Assembly: GCA_963703125.1 (NCBI GenBank)
Contig: OY969790.1
Location: 558,001-622,000 of the forward strand
DNA: 64,000 bases
From: MFD04716-140 sp963703125
Lineage (GTDB): Bacteria > Bacteroidota > Bacteroidia > Flavobacteriales > Flavobacteriaceae
Direction of reading: 5' to 3'
Position 1 is the first letter of the stretch; each line of letters begins with the position of its first letter. The notes under the pieces were generated by a model. The model made no database searches and was not told where the DNA came from. It saw only the letters and a list, made by a program, of their open reading frames with translations. Positions 1-8,226 of this stretch are shown one piece after another. The translations under genes were made by a program, and so were the position numbers.

Positions 1-1
1 T

Positions 2-661
2 GCCATTCTCCAAAATTACGATTGGCCGAATGCAATTTACAACGTTCCTCCACAATTTACCCTAGGTACGGAATTGGTCTATAAATATGATAAGGAGACC
101 AGTTTTTACAGTGGAAATGAGTTCTTGAATTTTGACACAAAGGACCTTCGGGCGCCAACCTCAGCGATCTCACACATTGAATTAGAAGATATTTACAATC
201 ATTATTTATTTACCGACAGCTACAGAAATGAAAGGCCATATACTTATTATCCCGATATAGACGGCGATTACGTTGTAAGGACCCTGCAGGGCAACGAGGA
301 TTCCAGGGAAGCTGAATATTCAAATGTTCATTTTAGTTTACCTTATAAGGAAATAATCGGTCTTGATAATGTATACATTTTTGGTAAATTCAATAATTAC
401 GCCCTTACCGAGGAAAATAAAATGACTTATAACGAGAACAATGGAATGATGGAGGCAATCCTTAAACTAAAGCAAGGGTTCTATAATTATAAGTATGTTA
501 TTAAAAGATCTGATGGCACTGTTGAACTAAATACCATTTCTGGCAATTTTCATTTCACAGAAAATAACTATCTAATTCTCGTCTACTACAGAAATTTTGG
601 GGACCTCTATGATAGTGTAATCGGCGTAGGTTCGGCCAACTCCCGAAATATTAGTAATTAA
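2..661 (+). CDS. Type IX secretion system plug protein (C-terminal part; starts before the window)
   Basis: The reading frame is open from base 2, so the N-terminus lies outside the window; about 219 residues are visible. The fragment matches the DUF5103 / T9SS plug family. In Flavobacterium, Plug closes the periplasmic side of the giant SprA outer-membrane channel when no substrate is passing. Visible family traits are LQNYDWPNA and LGTELVYKYD near the start of the fragment, a RPYTYYPDIDGDYVVR block, and a final beta-rich domain rich in Tyr and Asn with no membrane segment. The frame ends at TAA 659-661, and DUF3667, apaG and pruA follow on the same strand. The family call is from recalled motifs only; signal peptide and N-terminal domains cannot be seen. 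Confidence 0.85.
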   Translation, partial: AILQNYDWPNAIYNVPPQFTLGTELVYKYDKETSFYSGNEFLNFDTKDLRAPTSAISHIELEDIYNHYLFTDSYRNERPYTYYPDIDGDYVVRTLQGNEDSREAEYSNVHFSLPYKEIIGLDNVYIFGKFNNYALTEENKMTYNENNGMMEAILKLKQGFYNYKYVIKRSDGTVELNTISGNFHFTENNYLILVYYRNFGDLYDSVIGVGSANSRNISN

Positions 662-688
662 TGTATATTTAGCTTTCATTTAACGACA

Positions 689-1816
689 ATGGGGGACAAA
701 CCTGCTTTAAACCAAAAAGGCAGATACCAACTGCAATATAGGGGAATTGAATGCTTAAATTGTGGCCATCCTTTGGACATGAGCGACCGGTATTGCCCAA
801 ACTGCTCGCAAGCAAATAGTACTAAAAAACTTTCCATAAAAGACTTTTTCGATGAGTTTTTCGGTAGTGTACTCTCCTATGATTCCAAAATTCTAAGGAC
901 ATTGGCAGCATTTCTATTTCGACCAGGAAAAATAACCAGGGATTATATTAATGGCAAGAGGGTGACCTATACCAACCCATTTAGATTTTTGTTGAGCTTG
1001 GCAATTATTTATTTTTTGATGCTCAGTGTTGGAGGAGACTTTAGCACTTTTGATAATTTTGGTGGAAATATGGAAGGAGGGACAGCTGAAGTTAAAAAAG
1101 GATTGCTCAATCTCAAAATTAATGGCGATGAGGAATATAAAAAGGAAGTTTCGGGGATTTTGGACTCTATACCTGACTTAACTTTTATAGACGAAATTCA
1201 AAAGAAAAAAGATTCTTCAATGCAAGCCGATCCCAAGGCATACTACAATGGGCTCAAAGAAAAATCATCCTTGGATAGATTCTTCAACAAGAGTGAATTG
1301 TTCGGGTGGTTACTTAACCACGGAAAGGTCAAAAAATATGATGATTTACAAGCCCAATATGACCTCCCTGTTTCCTTTGAAAACCGATATGCCTTTAATG
1401 TGGCCAAGAGTTGGATAAAAATAAAAAACCAACCAAGTACCTTTATAAACTCACTGATTTCAAAACTTCCATTTACAACTTTTTTCTTTCTTCCAGTTTT
1501 TACAATAGTCATTTGGTTGATTTACATCAGAAAAAAATACACTTATACCGATCATCTTATCTTTAGCTTTCATGTTACATCATTGTTGTTTATCTTGCTC
1601 ATAATTAGCTATTTGATAGACACAATTTTCAACAGGGACAGCGCAGGTATTTTTCTTACAATTTTTTCTGTTTATTTGTTTGTTGCGATGCGTAAATTCT
1701 ATCAGCAAAACGTATTTAAAACTATTGTTAAATATCTTTTTTTAAATACGATATTTTTTATTTTAGCATGCATCGCGATTGTGGTGCTTTCGGCAGGAAG
1801 TATTATTACTTATTAG
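689..1816 (+). CDS. DUF3667 zinc-ribbon membrane protein
   Basis: This 375-residue protein has an N-terminal zinc ribbon with C22-x2-C25 and C36-x2-C39 (CLNCGHPLD, YCPNCSQ). It is followed by a conserved block with FLFRPGKITRDYINGKR and then about five hydrophobic segments: one near residues 95-111 and four in the C-terminal third. That layout is typical of DUF3667, a Bacteroidota family of unknown function. The middle, roughly residues 125-240, is charged and probably lies outside the membrane. The ATG is 27 bases after the plug gene stop, and apaG follows 9 bases after the stop, so the three are probably co-transcribed. The presence of a zinc ribbon plus inner-membrane helices suggests a small-molecule or protein-binding membrane factor, but no function is established. 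Confidence 0.85.
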   Translation: MGDKPALNQKGRYQLQYRGIECLNCGHPLDMSDRYCPNCSQANSTKKLSIKDFFDEFFGSVLSYDSKILRTLAAFLFRPGKITRDYINGKRVTYTNPFRFLLSLAIIYFLMLSVGGDFSTFDNFGGNMEGGTAEVKKGLLNLKINGDEEYKKEVSGILDSIPDLTFIDEIQKKKDSSMQADPKAYYNGLKEKSSLDRFFNKSELFGWLLNHGKVKKYDDLQAQYDLPVSFENRYAFNVAKSWIKIKNQPSTFINSLISKLPFTTFFFLPVFTIVIWLIYIRKKYTYTDHLIFSFHVTSLLFILLIISYLIDTIFNRDSAGIFLTIFSVYLFVAMRKFYQQNVFKTIVKYLFLNTIFFILACIAIVVLSAGSIITY

Positions 1817-1825
1817 TTTAGAAAT

Positions 1826-2212
1826 ATGACTACACAGGTAACCAAAGGCATAAAAATTTCAGTACAGACCAGTTTTGAAGGAACCTTCTTTAAAAACTAC
1901 AAAATGCATTTTGCTTTTGGTTATACAATAACCATTGAAAATCAAAGCAAGGATTCGGTACAATTGACCTCGCGTCACTGGGAAATTTACGATTCTTTAA
2001 ACGAGATGGAAACACTTGATGGTGAAGGGGTTATTGGAAAAAAACCAGTTATTAAACCTGGCGAATCCCATACCTATAACTCGGGTTGTCTTTTGGCATC
2101 GCCCATAGGAGCCATGAAAGGCCACTACAATATGGTCAACTTTAGTTCCACTGAAAAATTCAGGGTTTACATTCCTACCTTTAAATTCAGTGCCCCTTTT
2201 GCACTGAATTGA
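1826..2212 (+). CDS. apaG: ApaG domain protein
   Basis: This 128-residue protein matches the full length of ApaG, a fibronectin-III-like beta sandwich historically linked to Co2+/Mg2+ resistance and related to the F-box-associated ApaG domain. Visible hallmarks are FAFGYTITIENQSKDSVQL, the SRHWEI motif, GEGVIGKKPVIKPGESHTYN, and the G-x-M-x-G-x-Y pattern in GAMKGHYNM. It starts 9 bases after the DUF3667 gene and is the last gene before a probable new promoter in front of pruA. The biochemical role of ApaG remains poorly defined; some reports connect it to Ap4A metabolism through its E. coli operon, but that context is absent here. Confidence 0.93.
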   Translation: MTTQVTKGIKISVQTSFEGTFFKNYKMHFAFGYTITIENQSKDSVQLTSRHWEIYDSLNEMETLDGEGVIGKKPVIKPGESHTYNSGCLLASPIGAMKGHYNMVNFSSTEKFRVYIPTFKFSAPFALN

Positions 2213-2247
2213 TTTCTTTTTTACTTTATAATCGATTTTCAGTTTAG

Positions 2248-2255
2248 TACCTTTG
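2248..2255 (+). promoter_or_regulatory. Candidate -7 box (TAnnTTTG) for pruA
   Basis: TACCTTTG lies 31 bases before the pruA ATG and fits the Bacteroidota sigma-A -7 element. No TTG stands at the usual 17-23 base spacing upstream, so the assignment rests on the -7 box and position only. Confidence 0.5.
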
Positions 2256-2286
2256 CTGCACTTTTTAACACCTAAAATTTAGCATC

Positions 2287-3915
2287 ATGGGCAAAGGATT
2301 TTTCCAAGTACCAAAAGCATTCAACGAACCTATTAAGAGTTACGCCCCAGGTAGTAATGAGAGAGAGGAAGTATTAAAACAGTACAAATCTTATTTCAAG
2401 GGAAATGTTGATGTGCCTTTGTACATTGGGAGTGAAGAAATAAAGACCGGGAATACAAAGCCCATGTCACCTCCACATGATCACAAACATATTGTAGGCC
2501 AATATCATTTGGCAGAGAAAAAACACATAAGCAAAGCCATAAAAAATGCCTTGGAATCTAGGGATTCTTGGGCGAATTTAACTTGGGAACAGCGTGCAGC
2601 GATCTTTTTAAAGGCAGCAGACCTGATAGCCGGACCCTATAGGTCTAAAATCAACGCGGCGACTATGATCGCCCAATCCAAAACAATACACCAAGCAGAA
2701 ATTGATGCTGCATGCGAATTAATTGATTTCCTACGATTCAATGTGGAATACATGTCCCAAATTTATGCTGAACAACCAGGTTCTTCGGAAGGGGTATGGA
2801 ACAGAGTTGAATATAGGCCGTTAGAGGGTTTCGTCTATGCCATAACACCATTTAACTTTACGGCCATAGCAGGAAATTTACCGGCAAGTGCAGCGATGAT
2901 GGGCAATGTAGTAGTTTGGAAACCAAGTGATAGCCAAATTTTTTCAGCAAAAGTTATAGTAGACATATTTAAGGAAGCGGGACTTCCCAATGGAGTAATC
3001 AATGTAGTATATGGCGACCCGGTAATGATTACCAAAACAGTCTTGGACAGTCCTTATTTTGCGGGTATTCATTACACAGGTTCTACCTATGTCTTCAAAG
3101 AGTTATGGAAACAGATCGGCAATAACATTCATATTTATAAGACATATCCTAAAATCGTCGGTGAAACAGGGGGAAAAGATTTTATTTTGGCACATCCAAC
3201 GGCAAAACCGGAACAAGTGGCTACGGCCATAACTAGAGGAGCTTTCGAATTTCAGGGGCAGAAATGCAGTGCGGCCTCAAGAGTATATTTGCCAAAATCT
3301 ACCTCCAAGGAAATTTTGGAATTGGTAAAAAAGGATATAAAATCTTTTAACAAGCCAGGTTCTCCCGAAGATATGTCAAACTTCATTACGGCAGTAATTC
3401 ACGAGGGGTCATTTGATAAGCTGGCCAAATTTATTGACCAAGCGAAGAAGGATAAAAATGCCGAAATTATAGCTGGTGGCAAATATGATAAGTCCAAAGG
3501 GTATTTTATTGAGCCAACGGTTATTTTGACAACTGATCCTCATTACACAACTATGGAGACTGAGCTTTTTGGCCCTGTGGTTACCGTATACATCTATGAA
3601 GATAAAGATTGGTCAAAGACTTTAAAATTAATTGATGAAACATCTGAATATGCACTTACCGGTGCAGTATTGTCAAAAGATCGCTATGCAATTGACCAGG
3701 CAACCAAGGCATTACAAAATTGCGCTGGTAATTTCTATATAAATGACAAACCAACGGGTGCCGTTGTAGGACAACAACCTTTTGGAGGTGCCAGGTCATC
3801 TGGAACAAATGATAAGGCTGGTTCGGCCCAAAACCTTTTAAGATGGGTCTCTCCTAGATTGATTAAAGAGACGTTTGTTACACCGGAGGACTATAGATAT
3901 CCATTTATGGGATAA
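2287..3915 (+). CDS. pruA: L-glutamate gamma-semialdehyde dehydrogenase (P5C dehydrogenase)
   Basis: This 542-residue enzyme oxidises glutamate-5-semialdehyde (from 1-pyrroline-5-carboxylate) to glutamate with NAD+, the second step of proline breakdown. It is a complete aldehyde dehydrogenase of the stand-alone PruA type. The coenzyme region FNFTAIAGNLPASAA is followed by the general base Glu in GETGGKD (E293) and the catalytic Cys in QGQKCSAASR (C327). The C-terminal FGGARSSGTNDKAGS is typical of P5C dehydrogenases. No proline dehydrogenase domain is fused and none is adjacent, so PutA function must be split with a distant prodh gene. The gene has its own -7 box and stands alone on the strand: a 630-base gap follows. 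Confidence 0.97.
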   Translation: MGKGFFQVPKAFNEPIKSYAPGSNEREEVLKQYKSYFKGNVDVPLYIGSEEIKTGNTKPMSPPHDHKHIVGQYHLAEKKHISKAIKNALESRDSWANLTWEQRAAIFLKAADLIAGPYRSKINAATMIAQSKTIHQAEIDAACELIDFLRFNVEYMSQIYAEQPGSSEGVWNRVEYRPLEGFVYAITPFNFTAIAGNLPASAAMMGNVVVWKPSDSQIFSAKVIVDIFKEAGLPNGVINVVYGDPVMITKTVLDSPYFAGIHYTGSTYVFKELWKQIGNNIHIYKTYPKIVGETGGKDFILAHPTAKPEQVATAITRGAFEFQGQKCSAASRVYLPKSTSKEILELVKKDIKSFNKPGSPEDMSNFITAVIHEGSFDKLAKFIDQAKKDKNAEIIAGGKYDKSKGYFIEPTVILTTDPHYTTMETELFGPVVTVYIYEDKDWSKTLKLIDETSEYALTGAVLSKDRYAIDQATKALQNCAGNFYINDKPTGAVVGQQPFGGARSSGTNDKAGSAQNLLRWVSPRLIKETFVTPEDYRYPFMG

Positions 3916-4546
3916 GGTTTTTCGTCTTTGTACTTTTTAAGGGTAGTCTTAATTTTGGTTTTAGGCAAGTTGATTTTGCCTGAGAACAACCCTAAGAATG
4001 CTCTATTACTCACAATTCTCCCAATATTCATGTTAAATAGCAGCCGGTACTGTTAAATACTTTGTTATTCATATAATTTCAATGTAAATTTAACGTTATG
4101 TAAATATAAATTTATTGCTATTTAAATTTTAGGGATATGTCGAATAGTAAATCAAATAGGATAAAGAAATCTGCAAATCATGCAATCACGGAGCAAATCT
4201 GGCACTATATTAGAAATTACGCCCGTAAGTGCCGGTATTCATACCAAACAATGCGTAATTTGTAATTCACCACTGTTGTAGTTTTGGCAGGGTTTTTTTT
4301 GTTTTAAGATTATTTTTCTTTTTATCGTATAGACGACGATTGATTCATCTTCTTATCTTATATATGGATTTTATATATTTTCACTCTCCACGTCATTAGT
4401 TCAATGACTAAAGCCAGTTTGCCAATTTCAATTTTATATCCAGAATATTTAATTCATAATCAAGAAGAAAGAAAAATTGAACTATCTTGTAATATACTTT
4501 TCTAGTATGTTATTTTAATCATTAACCCATTTAATCATAGATAGTT
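3916..4546 (+). other. Long intergenic gap with a candidate structured RNA (about 4137-4310)
   Basis: This AT-rich stretch of 631 bases has no long ORF. Three things can be seen. A small hairpin with arms AGGCAA/TTGCCT lies at 3963-3981, just after pruA. A 42-codon ATG frame at 4137-4265 would encode a Lys/Arg/Asn-rich peptide but has no recognisable motif. Inside it a perfect 9-bp inverted repeat (4214-4222 AAATTACGC with 4253-4261) encloses a smaller hairpin GGTAT/ATACC (4234-4245), and an 8-T run lies near 4290-4300. The nested stems suggest a structured RNA or a mobile remnant rather than a peptide gene, but neither is proven. The last 230 bases before the DinB gene show only AT-rich sequence. 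Confidence 0.35.
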
Positions 4547-5059
4547 ATGAAAAAATTAGTCACGCTTTTAATTTGTGTTTCTTCCTTTTTTGCTATGGCA
4601 CAAGATGATATTGTGCAGGCCAACATCAAGGGATTGTTGGACAATAATCAGAACCAGATAACCTCTTTGGCCCAGGCATTTTCTGAGGAACAATTTAACT
4701 GGAGACCTTCCGATGGTGTAAGATCGGTCGGGGAAGCAATTTTACATGTGGCAAGTGCAAATTATTACCTTGTCTCAAAGCTTGGCTTTGCACCACCCGA
4801 GGATGTAAACATTATGACGTTGGAAAAAATTACCGGAAAAGACAATGTGGTTTCCGAACTTAAAAAGTCGTTTGACTTTGTTCATAAGCACATTGGCCAA
4901 GTAAAGACGGCGGATTTTTCTAAGGAGGTGGACTTAGGTTTCGCCAAACTAAGTACCCTGTCAACATTGTTGGTGGTGTTGGAACACAGTGGTGAGCATA
5001 AAGGGCAATTAATCGCATACGCCCGATCAAACGGCATTACTCCGCCTTGGAGCAATTAA
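4547..5059 (+). CDS. DinB-family protein with signal peptide
   Basis: The 170-residue product starts with a clear Sec signal peptide (MKKLVTLLICVSSFFAMA, cut expected after MAQ), so it is exported. The rest is a four-helix DinB/YfiT-like fold. One metal His sits in EAILHVASANYY and the other two in EHSGEHKGQL, a pattern seen in thiol-dependent DinB_2 enzymes. Known cytoplasmic relatives are bacillithiol or glutathione S-transferases or metal-dependent hydrolases; the substrate of the exported Bacteroidota forms is not known. It stands alone, in front of a shared bidirectional terminator with rsmG. The fold call is good, the function is open. Confidence 0.8.
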   Translation: MKKLVTLLICVSSFFAMAQDDIVQANIKGLLDNNQNQITSLAQAFSEEQFNWRPSDGVRSVGEAILHVASANYYLVSKLGFAPPEDVNIMTLEKITGKDNVVSELKKSFDFVHKHIGQVKTADFSKEVDLGFAKLSTLSTLLVVLEHSGEHKGQLIAYARSNGITPPWSN

Positions 5060-5082
5060 TAGTTAATAGTAAAGCGGATGAT

Positions 5083-5108
5083 AAAAAGGTGCTTAACAGC
5101 ACCTTTTT
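5083..5108. terminator. Bidirectional intrinsic terminator
   Basis: A perfect 11-bp stem (AAAAAGGTGCT with AGCACCTTTTT) and a 4-base loop TAAC lie between the convergent DinB and rsmG genes. The A and T runs at the stem base serve both strands. Confidence 0.88.
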
Positions 5109-5116
5109 ATTTTATG

Positions 5117-5752
5117 TTACCCCTTGAATTTTAAAGGCAGATATACGACCCTTTTTGTTTCAAAAAACTCCTCTTCAAAGTAATCTGAGAGCTCAAAAAT
5201 TTGAACGGTTCGGTAATCTTTCAATTCCTCCTCCAAGTCGCCTCCTTTAAGATAAAGGATGCCATTTCGCCTTTCGTGAATTGAATCCTTTTTTATTCTT
5301 CCTTTAATCCATCTGACAAAAGTTGGCATAGCCGCCACTGCCCTACTAACAATAAAATCATGCTGGGTATTTAAATCCTCAACCCGGGAATGTATTGCAT
5401 TCACATTTGTAAGCCGTAATCCTTCTACCACATCCTGTACCACCTTAATCTTTTTTCCGATAGCATCCACTAAGGTGAATTGGGTATCCGGAAACAGGAT
5501 AGCCAAAGGAATGCCAGGAAAACCACCTCCCGTACCCACATCTAAAACCGATGCCCCCTGTTTGAATTGATGTATTTTGGCAATGCCCAGGGAATGTAGC
5601 ACATGACGCAGATAGAGTTCCTCTATATCCTTTCGGGAGACCACGTTGATTTTAAGGTTCCAATCTTTGTACAATTCAGCCAGTAAGGAAAACTGCTCTT
5701 TTTGTTTTACGGAAAGCTCGGGGAAGTACTCAAATATTATTTCAAGGGCCAT
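5117..5752 (-). CDS. rsmG: 16S rRNA (guanine527-N7)-methyltransferase
   Basis: This 211-residue protein matches RsmG/GidB, which uses S-adenosylmethionine to methylate G527 in the 530 loop of 16S rRNA. The SAM site is visible as VLDVGTGGGFPGIPLAI around residues 66-82, and VEDL with the later SRAVAAM motif is typical of GidB. N-terminal NVVSRKDIEELYLRHVLHSL is the usual RsmG lead-in. Length fits the family. It is transcribed away from the desaturase gene and ends facing the DinB gene at a common terminator. Loss of this modification gives low-level streptomycin resistance in other bacteria; here the gene appears intact. Confidence 0.96.
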   Translation of the reverse strand: MALEIIFEYFPELSVKQKEQFSLLAELYKDWNLKINVVSRKDIEELYLRHVLHSLGIAKIHQFKQGASVLDVGTGGGFPGIPLAILFPDTQFTLVDAIGKKIKVVQDVVEGLRLTNVNAIHSRVEDLNTQHDFIVSRAVAAMPTFVRWIKGRIKKDSIHERRNGILYLKGGDLEEELKDYRTVQIFELSDYFEEEFFETKRVVYLPLKFKG

Positions 5753-5771
5753 TTTCTGAATGAATATCGCG

Positions 5772-5779
5772 CAAAAATA
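5772..5779 (-). promoter_or_regulatory. Candidate -7 box (TAnnTTTG) for rsmG
   Basis: Read on the minus strand this is TATTTTTG, 19 bases before the rsmG ATG. It fits the Bacteroidota -7 consensus; no matching -33 TTG was identified. Confidence 0.4.
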
Positions 5780-5844
5780 CCACTTTTAACCTCATAAATT
5801 TTTCCCAACGGGCAAAGTATTTTAAATTGGGGGCATTATTAAGT

Positions 5845-5852
5845 TATCTTTG
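5845..5852 (+). promoter_or_regulatory. Candidate -7 box (TAnnTTTG) for the desaturase
   Basis: TATCTTTG ends 15 bases before the desaturase ATG. A TTG occurs at 5827-5829, giving a spacer of 15, slightly shorter than the usual 17-23. Confidence 0.5.
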
Positions 5853-5867
5853 TAAAAAAACATTTGT

Positions 5868-6971
5868 ATGGAAAGAACGGCCATTCGATTTTCCAGAAAA
5901 GATTCAGCGCAATTCTTTAAAACGCTGAACCAAAGGGTCAACGATTATTTTAAAGAGAATAAAATACAAAAAACGGGCAATTGGCGATTACATCTAAAGA
6001 CGGCCATAATGTTCGCATTATTTCTGACTCCCTATTTTTTGATATTGACCTTGGGTCTTCCAAATTGGGCAAATTTGCTTCTAACTATTGTGATGGGTGT
6101 TGGTATGGCTGGCGTAGGAATGAACGTTATGCACGATGGCAACCACGGATCGTACTCGAACAAAAATTGGGTCAATAAATTGATGGGCGGAAGCATATAC
6201 GTACTTGCGGGAAATGTCTACAATTGGCAGGTTCAACATAACGTTTTGCACCACACTTATACCAATATTCACGAACATGACGAGGATATGGAAGCGGGGC
6301 GGATACTTCGTTTCTCAAAACATTCCGAATGGAAGAAATATCATAAATTCCAGCATTACTATTCCCTATTATTGTATGGACTTTTAACTTTTAATTGGGC
6401 AATTACTACCGATTTTCAGCAGATGTATCGTTACATGAAGCGTAAATTGTCTTATGGGAAGCTTCCCAGTCCTGCTATTAATTGGACCACGTTGGTCATC
6501 ACCAAACTCCTTTATATTACCATTTGGATTGTTGTACCCTTAATTTTTGTGGAAATAGCCTGGTGGAAAGTCCTTTTAGGCTTCTTTATTATGCACTATG
6601 TGGCCGGCGTAATCCTAAGTGTTGTTTTTCAATTGGCACATATTGTTGACGAGGCAGACACCCCTTTGCCGGATCAAAATGGAACCATGAAGAATACATG
6701 GGCAATTCATCAATTGTTCACTACAGTAAATTTTGGCACAAAAAACAGAATTGTCAATTGGTTTACCGGGGGATTAAACCATCAAGTGGAGCACCATATT
6801 TTCCCTAACATTAGCCATGTGCATTACACAAAAATCTCAAAAATTGTGAAAGATACGGCCAAGGAATTTAATTTGCCTTACAACGAATATAAAACTACCA
6901 GAAAAGCTATAATTTCGCACTTCAAACATTTACGCGAATTAGGCAAACAGCCCAGTTTGCAGTATCATTAA
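5868..6971 (+). CDS. Membrane fatty acid desaturase (acyl-CoA / front-end type)
   Basis: This 367-residue enzyme is a di-iron integral membrane desaturase that inserts a double bond into acyl chains with O2 and an electron donor. All three histidine boxes are present: H89-DGN-H93, H124-NVL-HH(128-129), and Q306-VE-HH(309-310), the last being the QxxHH form seen in front-end and linoleoyl-CoA desaturases. No cytochrome b5 domain is fused, so electrons must come from a separate carrier. Hydrophobic stretches lie around residues 45-85 and 175-250. The aminotransferase gene starts 10 bases after the stop, so the two may share a transcript although no metabolic link is evident. Regiospecificity cannot be read from the sequence. 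Confidence 0.9.
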   Translation: MERTAIRFSRKDSAQFFKTLNQRVNDYFKENKIQKTGNWRLHLKTAIMFALFLTPYFLILTLGLPNWANLLLTIVMGVGMAGVGMNVMHDGNHGSYSNKNWVNKLMGGSIYVLAGNVYNWQVQHNVLHHTYTNIHEHDEDMEAGRILRFSKHSEWKKYHKFQHYYSLLLYGLLTFNWAITTDFQQMYRYMKRKLSYGKLPSPAINWTTLVITKLLYITIWIVVPLIFVEIAWWKVLLGFFIMHYVAGVILSVVFQLAHIVDEADTPLPDQNGTMKNTWAIHQLFTTVNFGTKNRIVNWFTGGLNHQVEHHIFPNISHVHYTKISKIVKDTAKEFNLPYNEYKTTRKAIISHFKHLRELGKQPSLQYH

Positions 6972-6981
6972 TTAATTTTTT

Positions 6982-8169
6982 ATGAACCAATTTTTATCCG
7001 AAAGAATCAATAGCATGTCTACTTCGGCCACCTTAGCTATGGCCGCAAAAACAAGGGAACTACGAAATCAAGGAAAAGACATCATTGGATTAAGCCTAGG
7101 AGAACCCGATTTTAATATTCCCGATTTTATCAAAGAATCAGCCAAAAAGGCCATTGATGAGAATTATAGCAGCTATTCCCCTGTAGACGGTTATGCCGAT
7201 CTTAAACAGGCCATTTCGAATAAATTCAAAAGAGACAATAATTTAGATTATACCATTAATCAAATAGTAGTTTCCACGGGTGCGAAGCAGTCATTGGCAA
7301 ATATAGCCATGGTAATGCTCAATCATGGGGACGAGGTCATTGTTCCTGCTCCCTACTGGGTAAGCTATAGTGATATTGTAAAATTAGCAGAAGGTGTACC
7401 TGTAGAAGTGCCCACAGCTATTGAAACCGATTTTAAAATGACTCCGGCGCAATTGGAGGCCGCAATTACCCCAAAAACCAAAATGATTTGGTTCAGCTCT
7501 CCTTGCAACCCTAGTGGATCGGTTTACAACAAAACAGAGTTGGAAGGTTTGGCTACCGTCCTAAGAAAACATCCGAATATTTTTGTAGTCTCGGATGAGA
7601 TCTATGAGCATATAAATTTCAGGGGGGGCCATGTAAGTATTGCGGGAATAGAAGGAATGTATGATAGGACCATTACAGTCAACGGTGTCTCCAAGGCATT
7701 TGCAATGACAGGCTGGCGTATTGGTTATATTGGTGCTCCTGAATGGATTGCCCAGGCCTGTACAAAATTCCAAGGCCAAATAACCAGCGGTGCAAATGCA
7801 ATAGCCCAAAGAGCTACGATAACAGCATTGGAAGCACCCGTTTCAAAAATACAATTCATGATTGATGAATTTCATAAAAGAAGGGATATTCTCCTAGAGC
7901 TTTTGGGACAAATTGATGGGTTCAAACTAAATGTACCTGAAGGAGCCTTCTACGTTTTTCCGGATATTTCAAGCTTCTTTGGAAAAACGCTTAAAGGTAC
8001 AACCATAAACAATGCATCGGACTTCTCTCTATTTTTACTGGAACATGCCTTAGTTGCTACAGTTGGTGGCGATTCATTCGGAAACGATAATTGTATTCGG
8101 ATTTCATATGCGGCCTCTGAAAAAGAGCTTAGAGAAGCTGCATCTAGGATAAAAGCTGCCCTTGGTTAA
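6982..8169 (+). CDS. Aspartate-type pyridoxal phosphate aminotransferase
   Basis: This 395-residue class I fold-type I aminotransferase most resembles the AspC/AspB subgroup Ib enzymes, which exchange the amino group between aspartate and 2-oxoglutarate and may also handle prephenate or aromatic substrates. The PLP lysine is K238 in NGVSKAFAMTGWRIGY, and the substrate-carboxylate Arg lies in NCIRISYA near the C-terminus. SSPCNPSGSVY and SDEIYEHI carry the conserved Asn and Asp/Tyr that hold the cofactor. It follows the desaturase by 10 bases and faces trkH across a 57-base gap. The precise substrate is inferred only by family. Confidence 0.92.
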   Translation: MNQFLSERINSMSTSATLAMAAKTRELRNQGKDIIGLSLGEPDFNIPDFIKESAKKAIDENYSSYSPVDGYADLKQAISNKFKRDNNLDYTINQIVVSTGAKQSLANIAMVMLNHGDEVIVPAPYWVSYSDIVKLAEGVPVEVPTAIETDFKMTPAQLEAAITPKTKMIWFSSPCNPSGSVYNKTELEGLATVLRKHPNIFVVSDEIYEHINFRGGHVSIAGIEGMYDRTITVNGVSKAFAMTGWRIGYIGAPEWIAQACTKFQGQITSGANAIAQRATITALEAPVSKIQFMIDEFHKRRDILLELLGQIDGFKLNVPEGAFYVFPDISSFFGKTLKGTTINNASDFSLFLLEHALVATVGGDSFGNDNCIRISYAASEKELREAASRIKAALG

Positions 8170-8226
8170 ACAATACCTAGTATTTCAAATAAAGAAGCCT
8201 TTAAGAATGTTAAGTTTTTAGGGGCT

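Noticed and set aside
4137..4265. 42-codon peptide gene in the 630-base gap
   Set aside because: No homology cue or strong start context, and it contains a long inverted repeat, so a structured RNA or remnant is at least as likely.
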